From positions 7,296,001 through 7,360,000 of the forward strand of contig JAGTYA010000026.1 in the NCBI GenBank assembly GCA_024291935.2: 64,000 nt of DNA, given 5' to 3'. Below are positions 48,776 to 61,815 of this stretch, one piece after another. Position 1 is the stretch's first letter. Every line of letters begins with the position of its first letter. A program made the translations under genes and the position numbers. The notes under the pieces are model-generated. The model worked only from the letters and a program-made list of their open reading frames with translations, was not told where the DNA came from and did no database searches. The stretch is from Okapia johnstoni. Taxonomy: Eukaryota > Chordata > Mammalia > Artiodactyla > Giraffidae.

Positions 48776-48781
48776 TTTATT
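48776..48781 (-). terminator. VPS51 polyadenylation signal
   Basis: Plus TTTATT is minus AATAAA, about 100 bp after the VPS51 stop. VPS51 transcripts therefore end at about 48,755, some 330 bp upstream of the TM7SF2 start codon. Confidence 0.85.
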
Positions 48782-48881
48782 AGGCAGCAGGCGGAGCTCG
48801 AGGGGAAGGGCCGCCGGGGCAGGAGACCAGGCGATGGGGGCATTGGGGCGACCGGGCCAGCCCGTGTAACCGTGAAGGAGC

Positions 48882-51800
48882 CTAGCCGCGCTCACAGATG
48901 ACCTCAACCACACTGGGTTCCATGGGCACGGGGTCCGGGCAGCGCAGGGCGGCTGAAGCCACCACTTCGTCCAGCAGCAGGTGCACGAGCTCCTCATCGG
49001 CCACGAAGCGCCACAGGTAGAGCTGCAGGAAGTGGCAGTCCACCTGTACCTGCTGCAGCCCGAAGCGCCCGAAGGTGCGCAGGCGCACGCACTCCAGCAG
49101 CGTCTTCAGGCTGAGCTTGATGATGCCCGTCAGCACTGACACCTGCGCGCAGGGACACGGGGATACAGAGCCACTGCGGCAGGTGCTGGGGAGGGGAACC
49201 GGACCCCTGAAGGCGCCCCTGTTCCGGGCGGGGCCCAGGGAGCCAGTAACATGCCAGTAGCTGTGATGGGGTAGCACAGTCCCCGAACCCAAGTAAGAGG
49301 GAAATAGGATGTCGGCCTCATCACCTGGACGGGAGCAGACAACGAGGGCCCGGCGTTCTGAGGCAGAGATGCGGTCAGCATGGACTTAGGGGAAAGGCCT
49401 ACTACGTTGCAGGGAGAGCACCAGGTCCCTGGGCACGGGCATGGTGGGGGCAGAGATCATGGAATGAACAGCAATCCCTGGGGAGGACCTAAGACTATGG
49501 AGGGCGTAAGAACAAGAGCCAAAGAGGTAGACCAGGTGATCTCTCAGACGCAGGCTTGGAGCACACCCAGGGCAAAGCCGAGGGTGATGACATGGTCACA
49601 GTGGGGCGCTGGGTGAGCACTCGCTCCTAGACACATTTCCCAGAAACAGAGACGAGGGGACTGCGTCCCAGGGCTTCCTGGGGCCAGTGTGGGGCTGCTT
49701 CGGCCAACCTTCCCAAGGGGCCCAGGGAAGGTAGGGTCACTGGGGAACTCGAACCTTATTGAACTCCACAGGGCTGAACACGTCAATACGCTCAGAGAAC
49801 AGCTTCTGAATGTTGCTCAAGAGGTTGGTGTCCATTGGGGCACTGGATGGGGGGAGACAAGCAATCAGAGCCCACCCCTGCACACCCCAGTCTTCCTTTT
49901 TCCATCACTCCCCCCCACCCCCCGCGTTGGGCTACCCTTATCAGCCAGACCTGGGTGTATAGCTGGGTGCGTAGCGGCCCTGCTGCCGGGAGCTGCTGTA
50001 AACCGAGAAGGTCCTCTTGCTGGAGTCGCTGCTCTGGGCCTTCCGAACACCCTCCTCATACAGGAGCCCCACCTGGCGGCAGAAGGAGGAACTGCAAGGA
50101 GGCCAGAGCATGGGGAACTTCCAGCCCACCAAGGATGCCCTAAGTTACACTCATATGTTACAAGAATCACATGTTATAAAAAAAAAAAACACAGGGTAGT
50201 TGGGGGAGGTGGGGGGGAAAGGGGCTGTACCTTGCTGGTACCCAGTCATTATTTACAGAACGAGTGGAGTGCAGCAAAGGTGGAACATGAGTTGGTACTG
50301 AGGCCCAATCTTCAGTGTCAACCCTGCCCTGATTTCCCGGGTGACTCTGGGCCTCAGCTGCCTCCTCTGAGGTGAAATGGGGGTGATGATGCCAGCATGG
50401 CTGAGGCGGAAGGAGGCCAGAGATGCAGGCACTGCCTGACCCCAGCTGTCTTGATCCTTAGAGGGCTGTTTCCCTGACACCGCCGGCCAGCCTGGGGCAG
50501 AGCACCTGCACATCGATGGCTGTCGTGTCCTCCACCACCCGCTTCATGACAGCACGCACGTTCCGAGGCTCCAGGGTACTGAGCCAGTCCCGCGTCTCCA
50601 CGCTCTTGCGCAGCATCTGCGATATGACCAGGCCCTGCACCTTCACGTAGTGGGTCAGCAGTCGTCGTGCCGTCTCCCTGGCCTCCGCACACAGTGTGCT
50701 CACAGGTGTCACTGGAGACTGGTCCTGAGCCACGGATGCAGAGGACAGGCAGTCAGTGGGTACTGGGGGCAGGCTCTGCAGCCAGTGCCCACCAGGAGCT
50801 GGGCACAGGCTGGGCAAGGGAGAGGCTGAATTGGGCACAGGCAGCCCTAACTGTGAGGGCACTGACCAGTCTCCTGTGTTCCTAGCATCACCACCCCCCA
50901 CTTTGCTATGAGCTAGCAGTTCACCTGCACCAGAAACTGTTCATCGGTGAGGGTGAGGATGTAGGAGATGGTGGCCGTCTCGTAGTCCAGGCAGAGGCGG
51001 GAGAGGAGCAGGAGCAGGGCAGGTGGCGTGGCACCCCCCTTCTCCCCCGGGCTGTCGCAGAAGCTCTGAGCCGTCTGGCACATGGAGCGGATGAAGCCCA
51101 CGATGAGGCTCTCACGGACACCCTGGCTGCAGAACTCGCCCTGTGAGGAGGAGGGGCCTAGATACACAGCAGGTCCCCTCTTCCAGGCAGAGGCTGCCAG
51201 TGATATTCTACTGGGACCCCAAGTGCCCTGGCCTCTCTCATCCTGTTCCCAGCACCCGAGAGCAGCTCCCCTGCTGGGAACAGGGACTGCAAGGGGGCAA
51301 AGCCTGCACTGGGGACCCTACTTGCAAATGCCCTCAGAGCCTGCCCCACCCCTCCAGGCTGTGGCAGTCTTCAAGACAGCCTGAAACCACATCCAGTCGG
51401 CGTGGGGCAAAGACTGAGGGCCCTGGAGCTGTCAAGCCACATGTAGGATGAGCAAAAGAATGCCCCAAAAAGGAAAAAAAAAAAAAAAAAGGATGCCCAG
51501 GGACAGGCCATACCCGGAAATAGGGCTTGTTGGAGAAAGACACCTCCTTGGCGGTGAAGAGGTGCACAGAAGCCAGTGAGGCCTTAATGTGGCTCAGGAT
51601 GGAGCTGGCCACATTGGCCAGCAGCTCCGCCAGGCCGGGGCCTTCCTTCCCAGCAATTCGAGGGGCGGCCAGCGCCTGCCGCACATCCGTCAGGCTGCCC
51701 AGGAAGGCCGCCTGCAGGCCCTGCAGATGGTGGCCCAGGCGCTCGCGGGCCACGCGCTCCACGATCTCGGTGGCGGCCTCCGCCAGGCCGGCAGCGGCCA

Positions 51801-54800
51801 GCAGGGCCCCAGGTGCGCGCAGGCGCCGGTGGAAGCGGTCCAGCGCCCTCACCAGCAGGGAGTTGTCCCCCCCGCCCTGCTCCTGCGCCAGCCGCCGCTC
51901 CACCAGCGCGAAGTAGCGGCTGCCCAGTTCCCGAGCAAAGGCTGCTAGCTTCTCGGCGCCCGCCGGGCCGTGGGCCGCAAACAGCTCCTGGTAGGCCGCC
52001 GCCACCTGGCAGAGGCCACCGACGAAGCCGCTGCCACCGTGGTCAGTGAACTCTAACACGTCGGGAGCCGGAGGAGAGGGCCCCAGCTCAGCCTCCAGGC
52101 TTCTCAGCTCCTCCTCCAGCCGCCCTCGGGCATGCGCCAGGAACTCCTCGCACAGCTCCTCCGCGGGCTCACCTAGGGCCAGTAGCAGCTCCACGCACTC
52201 GGCTTGCTCAGGAGTGCCAGAGCCGCCCTCCCTGCAGGAAGGGAGATGGAGGTGAAGGGCAGGAAGACAGAATTCGGGGGGGTAAGGGAGGGGCAGACCT
52301 GGGAGTTCAGCGGCGGTGGCATGGTGGCCCAGGACCCACACCTGAAGCGCTGCCGTAGCTGCTGGGCCAGGCGAGCCGTAATGACCTGGCAGTCATCCTG
52401 GATGGCGCGGAAGGAGGGCAGGTGCTGGTACTGCTGCAGCACGGCCCGCGCGCGGCCCTGGTATCGCACGGCCTGCCCGTAGGCGCCCAGCTCCACGCAC
52501 TTGGTGAGGCGCGAAGGCAGCTCGAAGAGGAACTGCAACTTCCGCAGCAGCGCGTGGACCCCTGGGGGACAGGCGGAGGTGGTGTCAGCCTCAAGGGGGG
52601 CCCACTTTAACACCGGCTCTGGGGCGCGGCCCACCTGCCAGCTTGGTGATGCGCTCGTGGCGGTCCTGCAGCGTGGCGCTGATGCGTGCGCTGAAGTCCG
52701 TGATCACCGCCATGTTGGTGGCCAACCGGTCCATCTCGTCCTCCATCTTCCGGAAGTCGTTCTTCATCTTCCGGATGGTGTCTGGGAGGACAGGAGCGCA
52801 GGAGAGGGAAAGGCGGATGATTAGGGGCGCAGGTGGGACTCTCAGCTTGACACGTGGTCCGGGTGCCCTCATATACACTCGCCCCCTCCCCGGACGCTCC
52901 TGAGCTCACTCCTGGAGGGTCACATTGATGACTTGGTGCTTGAAATGGGCGGCAGTGGTTCTTGGTCACTAGGAGCCAGGGTGAGGTGTTATGTCAGTGC
53001 CCCAAAGGTTTTTTGTGCCCTAAGCTTGGATGCAGAGAGAAGATGGCCCATGAAGCCGCAGTCTTTGCTCTCAGAAGATGTCCAGATTCAAAGGAGGGTA
53101 CAGGGACCTGTCCGCTGGGTCCCAGGGGCATCCTCTATGCCCAGCACCCTGCCTGGCACAGGGCAGGGAGTAAATACTTGTGCACCCTTATCTTTTTTCT
53201 GGACTTCCAAACCCTTGGCCTTCTGGAACATGGCTGACCGTCTCTGAAGGGCCTTTCCTCTTCAGTCCTGACAGAAACCTACCTAAAGAGGCTGTTCTTC
53301 CTTTCCACCTAGGTGCCTCAGGGCTTGGCCCCTTAAACTTCCTACACAGCCTCTTCTTCTACCTTTGAAGACCATGGCATCAAACCATACCCCTTCTTGT
53401 TGCCATCCCACTGTCCTCTTTGCCATGCCTCTCAGTTCCAGATCACTTTCACCTTCTTGAGCATCTACAAGGATGAAGCTTAGGACATTCCTGATTCTGT
53501 TTGCTGACCTCCTTAACTCCATCAATTCCTGCCTCTGCCTCATCCATGCCACCCTCTCCTTGCCCTCTCTAAGAACTGCCTCCTCTAAAACCTCAAAGCT
53601 TCCCTGGTGGTCCAGTGATTAAGAATCTGCCTGCCAATGCAGGCGACACAGGTTCGATCCCTGGTCTGGGAAGATCTCACATCCTAGGAGAACTAAGCCA
53701 GAGTGCTACAACTACTGAGTGCGTGAGCCGCAAGTACAGAAGCCCATGTGCCCTACAGCTGGTGCTCCCCAACAAGAGAAACCACCTCAATGAGAAGTCT
53801 GTGCACTGAAATGGAGAGTAGTCCCTGCTGGCCACAACTAGGCAAAGCTCTCGCATAGCAACAAAGACCCAGCAGAGCAGCCAAAAATAAATTTTTTTTT
53901 TAAATTAAAAAAAAATAAAACCTCAGCTTCAAGTCTCACTGCCTTCTGTAATTCAGACCACTCATCCTGTGGACCACACTCTAAAATTCCTTTGGCTTTT
54001 TCAGGAACTCGAGTCCCATTGGCCCAACCTCTGGTCACTACTTGCAATACCTCTCATGGCTGCACTTTCCTCCTCACTCCTTTTAGAATCAGTGGGCCCC
54101 CACCAGCATCATCACCCATTTGCAAGCCCCCTTGCCTCTCTTGATCCCTGACTCCCATCATTGGTCAGCAAGACCCTACCACAGGTTAAGCCCAATTAGC
54201 AATCCCTAAGAAGGAACAGTTGAAAATGAACCACAAAATCACACCAACTCACCTCCCTTTAATGTTACTGAATAGGGCTTAGGTCCCAAATCAGCACTGC
54301 ATATTGGTTAGTCATCCCTCAGGTGAGTCTGTGTTCCCATTTTCCAAACTAACATTTTCTCCTCAGTACTCAAACCTCCAATACATGTCCCCAACTCTCA
54401 AATGGTGACCCTGATTCACACTTCACAGAGAAAATACAAGTAAACATCAACTCCTTTCAGATCTGCAAAGTGAATGGACCCCTTCCGGTGTGATGATGAT
54501 GGCTCAGACATTTCTGCCTCTGGGCCTGACCAGAGCCCTGCTAACAACCTATTTAACACCTTGATGCAGATGGCAAATGGGCACCTCAAATATGACAGGT
54601 CCAAAACAGAATTCTTGACTCTCCCCAAACCTGTTCCTCCACTAATCTTTTCCATTCTGGCTCCTCATCATTTCTTAAGAGTCATCTTTGATTTTTATCT
54701 CTCCTTTATCCTACATTCAGTCCATCAGCAAGCTGTGTAAGATTTATCTCCAACATTTTCCTTCCAAGCCACTATCATTTCTTGTCTAAATACTTCTAGC

Positions 54801-57800
54801 ATTTCTCAACTGACTTTCCTAACTCCACTCTGGAACTCACCATCAATATGTGTAACATACAGCAATGAGGATGAAACTGAAACATATCTATGTAGGAGAC
54901 TTGAATCCACTCCCGTCAACCCATGACAGATCAGAAGGACAAGAGCCAAATGAAGCTACAGAAGACCTAAATAACATAATATGGAAGACCTACTTGATTT
55001 ATATTCTTTTCAAGATTCCATAATACACCAAAACCTTACCATGTATTAGGTCCTAAAGGAAATCTCAATAAATCTACAAAAGAAACTGAAATGGTACAGA
55101 AAGCATTCTCTGATTACAAAGCAATGAAACTGGAGATTAATAACAAAACTAGAAAGTAAAAAGATCCCATTATTTAAAGAAAACCCTCATTCTTGTCAAC
55201 TATTGGATCAAAAAGGAAATCAAAACTGAAAAGTACGCTGGCTCTTCCTTGCTGTGCTCGGGCTCTTCTCTAGCTGCGGAAAGTGGGGGCTACTCTTTGT
55301 TGCGGTGCTTGGGCTTCTCTCGTTGCAGAGCACGGGCCCGAGGGTGTGCAGGCTTCCAGCAGTTGTGGCACGAGGTTCTCAGTAGTTGCGGTTCCCGGGC
55401 TCTAGAGCACAGGCTCAGTAGCTGTGGCACACGGTCTTAGTTCCTCTGTGGCATGTAGGATCTTCCTGGACCAGGGATAGAACCCATGTTTCCTGCACTG
55501 GCAGATGGATTCTTTACCACTGAGCCTGCTACACTTTCTTAAATTATTATTTCTCCTTTATGGCAATATTTTTTAAAATCTATTTGTCTACTTTCTAATT
55601 GTTAATGGTTTTATTTTTCACTTGTTAAGTAATGTTCAAACATAAAAATGATCCATTTAGGAATTTATTTATTATGCATAATAATGTTTATCTTTTATAG
55701 ACAGGTAGTTCTTTCAAAAGCTACTACAGGTACTAGGACAAAAAACCTGATTTTTTTAAAGTTAGTTTTAGATTTGCTTTGTGTTTGAAACAAGTCATTA
55801 AACATTGTGTCTTACCTATAAAATTTTGACTGAATTATTTAGCATCTCATTACCTGTTTCCCCATGTGTAAAATGGATATATAGTTAACTACTTCATAGA
55901 TGTGTAAGAATTAATATATGTTAAGCACTTCAATCAGTGGTTTTAAACAATATTGTCTAGTATTAGCCAGTCAAAGCTGCTATTATTTATAATTACTAAT
56001 AAATTAGTTATTACAAAAAAATTCTATTCAATTAATCTGAAAGCTTACCTTATACCAATATTATACTGTCTTGATTTTATAGATTTGTAGTAAATTCTGA
56101 AACCAGGAAATGTGAGTTCTCCAACTTTGTTATTTTTCAAGATTTTTTTGGCTATTCTGGATCTCCTGCATTTCCTTACAAATTTTAGGGTCAGCTTGTC
56201 AATTTACACATCACTGACTCAATGGACATGGGTTTGGGTGGACTCCAGAAGTTGGTGATGGACAGGGAGGCCTGGCGTGCTGCGATTCATGGGGTCGCAG
56301 CGTCGGACACGACTGAGCGACTGAACTGAACTGTCAATTTATGCAAAAAAAGGCAGTTGGAATTTTGATAGGAACTGCACTGAATCTGTGGATCAGTTAG
56401 GAAGTATTGCCACATTAAATATTAAATAAGTTTTCCAGTCTATGAATATAGGACATCTTTCTATTTACTTAGGTATCCTTTAGTTTCTTTCAACACTGTT
56501 TTAGTTTTCAATGTACAAGTCTTATACTTGTACAGGTGGTAGTAACATCCCCTTTCTCATTCCTGGTTGTAGTAATTTGAATATTCTCTCATATTTTCTT
56601 GGTCTAGCTAGGTTTGTCAATTTTGTTGAGCTTTTCAAAGGACCGACTTTTGGTTTCACTGATTTTCTCTATTGTTTTCTATGGTCTTAATTCTAATCTT
56701 TATCATTTCCTGACTTTTACTTGTTTGGGGTTCAGTTTGCACTTTTTCCCTCTTACTTTCTCAGGTAGTAGGTTATTGATTTAAGATCCCTATTTTTGGC
56801 TCTGTTGGGTCTTCGTTGTGCACAGGCCTTCTTTAGTTGTGCTGAGCAGAGGCTACTCTCTAGTTGCAGTGCGTGGGCTTCTCATTGAGGCGGCTTCTCT
56901 CGTTGCAGAGCATGGGCTCTAGAGCTCACAGGCTTCGGTAGTTGTGGCGCACAGGCTTAGCTGCCCCAAGGCATGTGGAAACTTGCTGGACCAGGGGTAG
57001 AACCCATGTCCCCTGCACTGGCAGGCAGATTCTTAGCCTCTGGACCACCAGGGAAGTCCTGTCTCTTTTTTAATGTAGGCATTTACAGCTATAAATTTCC
57101 CTCTGAGAACTGCTTTTGCTTCATCTCATAGGGTTTGGAATGTTGTTTTCATGTTCATTCATCTCAAAGCATTTTCTAATTTCCTTGTGATTTTTCCTGG
57201 ACACATTGGTTCAGTTCAGTTCAGTCGCTCAGTCGTGTCCGACCCTTTGCGACCCCATGAATTGCAGCACGCCAGGCCTCTCTGTCCATCACCAACTCCC
57301 GGAGTCTACCCAAACCCATGTCCATCGAGTTGGTGATGCCATCCAACCATCTCATCCTCTGTCGTCCCCTTCTCCTCCCGCCCCCAATCCTACCCAGCAT
57401 TAGGGTCTTTTCCAATGAGTTAACTCTTAGCATGAGGTGGCCAAAGTATTGGAGTTTCAGCTTCAACATCAGACCTTCCAATGAACACCCAGGATTGATC
57501 TCTTTTAGGATGGATTGATTGGATCTCCTTGCAGTCCAAGAGACTCAAGAGTCTTCTCCAACACCACAGTTCAAAAGCATCAATTCTTTGGCGCTCAGCT
57601 TTCTTCACCGTCCAACTCTCACATCCATACATGACCACTGGAAAAACCATAGCCTTGACTAGAAGGACTTTTGTTGGCAAAGTAATGTCTCTGCTTTTAA
57701 ATATGCTATCTAGGTTGGCCATAACCTTCCTTCCAAGGAGTAAGTGAATTTTAATTTCATGGTTACTTAGGAGCAAACTGTTTAATTTTGACAAAGTTGA

Positions 57801-60800
57801 AAATTTCTTGAATTCCTTTCTGTTATTGATTTATAATTTAATTCCACTACGTTCAGAGAACACTAATCACTTGATTTCAATCCTATTAAATTTATTGAGA
57901 CTTGTATGGCCTACAATATGGTCTATCCTGGAGAATGTTCCATGTACACTTAAGAAGAATATGTATTCTGCTGTTGTTGCAAGCAAGAGAGGGTTTTGTA
58001 TGTGCCTGTTAGGTCTATTTGGTTTAAATGGTTTTTTTAAAAATTAATTTATTTTTTAATTGAAAGGTAAATTGCTTTGCAGTATTGTGCTGGTTTCTGC
58101 CATACATCAACATGCATCAGCCATAAGTATACATATGTCCCCTCCTTCTTGAACCTCCCTTCCACCTCCCACCCGATCCCACCCTTCTAGATTGTCACAG
58201 AGTCCCAGTTTAAACTCTGAGTAAGTGCTGTTTAAGCTTCCTATTTTCTTGCTTTCTTTCTAACTGTTCGCTCCATTTTTGAAAGTGGGATATTGACATT
58301 TCTAACTATTATTGCTGAATTTCTTTTTCTGTCTTTAATTCTATCCAATTTTGCTTTATGTACTTGGAATTCTGTTTTTAGGTCCGTAAGTGTTTAGATT
58401 TGTTAATATCTTAATGAGCTGACTGTCATAATTATAAAATGTCCTTCTTTCTCTTTAGTAACAATTTTTGTCTTATATATTATTTTGTTGGAATTGGTAC
58501 TACTATCCCAACTCTCTTCTGGTTACTGTTTGCATGAAGTATCTCTAGAGTTCTTAAGATCAAAAGCAAAATCCTTCTTATCTTGGCTACAAAGGGCCCT
58601 CCTGATGTGGCCCCACAGGCTCTTCCAGGTTCATGTCATGCCTTATTCCCCTTAAAAACAAAAACAACAAAAAACCTAGCTCGTTATGTTTCCACTCTTA
58701 CACCAGATCTTCTTGCAGTTTCTCGGGCACCACATCTGCCATCCAGTGTTCAAGTTGAAACTAGGACATTCTGTTTAGTCAGAGCTCCTCAACACTATGT
58801 CCTGTCTATGTTGCCCCTAACACTTCTCACTTTACTCATCACTGTCCATCTCCACCATTATCATCCTGGAGTAAGCTCCCAGAATCTCTGGTCTGGACAA
58901 CTGAAATGGCCTCAGTCTAACCACTTCTCCAATCTATTCCTTCCAATGCAGCTAGGAGCTAGAGGGATCTTTTCAAAACAAAATCAAATCATAACAGCTT
59001 AATTAGCTAAGTATGCTTTAGATAAAGGTAAGATTCCTTAATGTGCTCTGGAAAGTCTCTAGTTAAACTCTATCACACCTACGCACCTGACCGGCTCTGG
59101 CCATAGTCTGCTTTCCCTCCTGCTACAGCAGACGGGCTCCTGACCTTGTCTTAAGGCGAACCTCTCCCATGCACACTGCTCAATCCCCTCTTTCTTTCCT
59201 GAGGACCTTGCTTCTGTAGTTTCTCCCTCTCTTGCACCACTGATGAGCACTCCATGAGCTAACATACTGATCAAGCGTATCAATTTCTCAGAATGCTTTT
59301 CTTCATTTATCTTCTAAGACACCCAGGGACCTGGTTGTTCTCAAACTTTCTCAAATGTTTCCTCTGTTGAAAAAGAAAATTTGTGAGATTTTCCTTTTCT
59401 TCGTGACTTCCAAATCTTAGGATGCCCCCAGGCTTCAGTCCTCAGACCTCTTCTCTCTGTACACTCCCTCCCTAGATCTCAACTTGTTCCACTTGCATCT
59501 CAAGTTCCAGCCTTCTCTGAACTCCAGATCCCTCAACTAACAAACTTTTAAGAATCTTGAGCCATTCTACTTTTCCACTGCATCCACCCTGGTCCATACA
59601 ACCAGCATCTTGCCTGGACTGTTAAAACAGCCTTCTAATGGGTGTCTCTACCATCCTTGCCTCCCTATAGTCTACTTTCAACAGGGGACAGAAGGGTCCT
59701 TTTAAAACAAAAGTCCGGTCACCCCATTCTTCTGTTCATTTCATTTCACTCAGAGTAAAGATAATATACACTGCAGGGAGACCCACAAGATCTGCCTCTA
59801 GGATTAAGTACATGTGAGTCCAAAATTATTACAGAAGTCTGAGCAGTACATTTCCCCAACACAGGACAGAAGCTAGCGTGGATGAAAGCTGAACACTGTC
59901 TAGCACTGTCTTGAACAGAGAATAAAGGGAAGACAAGGGGGTGGGGGGAAGCCTTTACATGATCTTTGTCCCTTAATGACATACATTTTCTGTCTCTTTG
60001 CTTCATTTACAAAAAGAAAGGAAGGGGAAAGAGGAAGAAAGGAAAGAAGAAGAGAGAGAAAGAAGAAAAGAGAGAGATAAGCCCATTCTTGAGACAGACT
60101 TGAAACACCGAAGAAAGCTACCACTGAGGAAAGAAACTGTTACTGAGGCGTCCGTAGTGTCAGAGATTCTAAGTGCTTCAGATAAATTAATTTCTTTTTG
60201 AAATTTCATTTTATCTTTTTCTCCCCTCTGGTCCCTCTGAGGGGACAAAACAACCCTCTGAGAACAGTTATTACCTCAATGGTTATCAAACCACAAAAGC
60301 TCTGAGAGAGAGAGAGAGATGAGAGTGGGCTCGCATCAGGGCAGGACCATAATCTGCGTCTGCTCTGTCTAAACCCTCTGCTGGCTTCCCCAACACTGGA
60401 GGAACTAGGGGCTGTGGGGCTGTGAGGATTTGTGTCCCAGTAGGAATCACCTGTGGCTGAGATGAACTTGTTGTAGTTCTCATAGACCAGGGTCTGCATG
60501 TCGCTGTCTAGAGCCCGGATCTGCCGCACCATGTCCGTCTCACTGTCCATCAGCTGGGCCAGTGGGCACTCTCTACGCAGCTGGAGGAAATTAGGTGGTT
60601 AGTGTCCAGGACAGAGGGGCACTCATGTCCCCAACTGGTAGGCTTTTGGTGCAAGAAAATCCTGATCCCACCCCTGTCAAGAATTTCAGACAAGGAAACT
60701 ATAAGTGGCATAGCTCAAGAGTTACCAGGTTAGACACTATTTGAGGTTTGTCAGCATTTCAAATCCTCAGATTGAGCAAGTCCTAGTCCTTCCTATGCCA

Positions 60801-61274
60801 GTCAGCGCCTGGGACACGCCCCCTATTTCGGGTCTATCTGAACATCAGCCCCGGAGACCTCAGACTTCACACCACCTCAGGCCAGTTCAAGTCTGCCCAC
60901 GCCCCCTTATCCTCCAGCTCTGCCCCTACAGCTCCGCCCAGAGCTGTCTTGCTTTTATGAACCCTTCCTCCCACACCCCCGCAAAAAGTCGGAGGCATGA
61001 TCTGGGGCGTAATATATCGGGGGCCTGTTCCCCCTCCCCCTACACACACCTTATCCAGGTATACTTCCGGGTCGAAGTGCGCCCCATTGAGATCTGTAGG
61101 GTCCAAGGGGTCCAGCCCCGAGGGGCGTCCCGCCGCCTCCCCCTCTGAAAGGCCGTAGTAAAGCTTCAGCATTCCGTGCGCCTTACGCCGACGCTCTGGA
61201 GCCTCTGCCTCGGGTCCTTCCGGGGAGTCCCCAGGTCCAGACCCTGGGCCAGGCGCAGCGGCTGCCGCCGCCAT
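48882..61274 (-). CDS. VPS51: VPS51, shared subunit of GARP and EARP tethering complexes
   Basis: Tethers endosome-derived vesicles at the trans-Golgi (GARP, with VPS52/53/54) and recycling endosomes (EARP, with VPS50). Ten minus-strand exons: 61,050-61,274; 60,451-60,580; 52,635-52,781; 52,342-52,561; 51,514-52,231; 50,925-51,140; 50,506-50,724; 49,951-50,072; 49,755-49,842; 48,882-49,142. They join in phase to 781 codons; I recall 782 for human. The N-terminus is Ala/Gly/Pro-rich ([20 protein letters not shown]). The Vps51/Vps67 domain follows, with [19 protein letters not shown] and [16 protein letters not shown] in a coiled-coil region. The 718-bp exon encodes much of the helical rod. The C-terminus is EVICERG. 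Donors after exons 8 and 9 (GTCTGG, GTTCGA) are weak. Intron 2 is 7.7 kb; all others are short. Confidence 0.97.
53586..53925 (+). repeat. CHR-type long SINE with TSD
   Basis: Starts 'agcttccctggtggtccagtg', B-box 'ggttcgatccctgg', A/T-rich tail at about 53,885-53,915. It is flanked by TAAAACCTCA at 53,586-53,595 and 53,916-53,925. Confidence 0.92.
54890..55232 (+). repeat. L1 ORF2 fragment, sense
   Basis: L1 wording such as 'ccataatacaccaaaacctt' and 'gattacaaagcaatgaaactgg'. It is truncated by the next SINE. Confidence 0.6.
55235..55528 (-). repeat. CHR-type long SINE
   Basis: Minus orientation, from 'ggctcttccttgctgtgctcggg' to 'ctttaccactgagcc'. Confidence 0.85.
56207..56331 (+). repeat. 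Very short BovB 3' end with TSD
   Basis: 125 bp of BovB tail (from 'cacatcactgactcaatgg' to 'gactgagcgactgaactgaac'), flanked by TGTCAATTTA at 56,197-56,206 and 56,332-56,341. It is a severely 5'-truncated insertion into L1. Confidence 0.93.
56790..57060 (-). repeat. CHR-type long SINE
   Basis: Minus orientation, from 'tttttggctctgttgggtcttcg' to 'ctggaccaccagggaagtcc'. Confidence 0.88.
57208..57765 (-). repeat. BovB LINE 3' end
   Basis: A minus-strand copy starting at its tail 'ggttcagttcagttcagtcg' and reaching 'aatttcatgg'. Its translation includes '[20 protein letters not shown]'. It is inserted in antisense L1. Confidence 0.92.
58590..59760. repeat. Probable L2 LINE remnants
   Basis: Pyrimidine-rich sequence with L2-like 3' wording in several places (for example 'gccctcctgatgtggcccc', 'tctagttaaactctatcaca'). 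The 139-codon plus-strand frame at 58,583-59,002 has no domain. Confidence 0.4.
60014..60082. repeat. Polypurine tract in VPS51 intron 2
   Basis: About 69 bases consisting almost only of A and G (GAAAGG, GAGAAAG units). A second GA run (AGAGAGAGAGAGAG) lies at 60,305-60,320. Confidence 0.85.
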
Positions 61275-61326
61275 GACTCCAAGCGCAGCCCACAGGCGTG
61301 AGGCTGGGCAGGGGACAGGGAGGGGG

Positions 61327-61336
61327 CACTTCCGGT
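61327..61336 (-). promoter_or_regulatory. ETS site in the VPS51 promoter
   Basis: Plus CACTTCCGGT is minus ACCGGAAGTG, a full consensus ETS/GABP site 53 bp before the VPS51 ATG. There is no TATA box. The transcription start is probably within about 61,290-61,340. The start codon context ATGGCGGCGGC also resembles a YY1 site. Confidence 0.6.
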
Positions 61337-61339
61337 AGC

Positions 61340-61720
61340 CATAAAGTTGTTGCAAGGAGGCAGTCCTTCAGGTGAAACGTCCCCCTGCAGCCTCGAGTCC
61401 TTCGAGACTAGAGTTCCCCCCGCATGTTTTCTCCCCGAGCTCAGAGGTTCCGGGAGAGCCCTGGGTTCCCCGCCAGCTTCTCAGATGGAAAGATTTTCCG
61501 AAACTGGTTGGGTCGCTGTCTTCCCGGAAGGAGGACGAGTCGTGGCTTCCACCCTGTGTCCCTAGATGCAGTGGAGGGAGCGTGGGCCAGTGGAGCCAGA
61601 AAGCCTGTGCCTGGCATCCTGCCACTGCCTTGTTGTTGGGAGAGAGGGCGGGCAGCAGCTCATTTTCCTTCATTCTTAATATCGGGGTACATAGTTCACA
61701 AGGGGACTGTGAGGATTAAA
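61340..61720. other. VPS51 upstream flank
   Basis: Moderately CpG-rich unique sequence. Overlapping frames on both strands (for example 61,424-61,855 plus) show no domain. The next human neighbour on this side, ZFPL1, is not visible. Confidence 0.45.
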
Positions 61721-61815
61721 TGCATATATTCTCGCCTGGAAAATCCCATGGAGCCTGGCGGGCTACAGTTCATGGGGTCTCAAAGACACGACTTAGGGAC
61801 TAAAGGACAACCACG
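61720..61815 (+). repeat. Bov-A/Bov-tA 3' fragment
   Basis: 'ctcgcctggaaaatcccatgg' through 'ggagcctggcgggctacag' to 'aaagacacgacttagggac'. Confidence 0.75.

Larger units (their letters stand above)
55530..58560 (-). repeat. L1 LINE, antisense, with nested CHR and BovB
   Basis: Antisense ORF2 wording over about 3 kb ('atttttttggctattctgga', 'ctgcttttgcttcatctcat'). It is interrupted by BovB (56,207-56,331), a CHR long SINE (56,790-57,060) and BovB (57,208-57,765). A bovine L1 3' piece in antisense lies at about 58,030-58,215. Confidence 0.7.
52782..60450 (-). other. VPS51: VPS51 intron 2, repeat-filled
   Basis: 7,669 bp. It contains a CHR-type SINE with target-site duplication (53,586-53,925), L1 pieces, two long CHR SINEs, two BovB copies, L2-like sequence (about 58,590-59,750) and a polypurine tract (60,014-60,082). 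From 52,800 to 53,580 and from 53,930 to 54,890 I see old repeat-like and unique DNA without coding signal. Confidence 0.8.
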
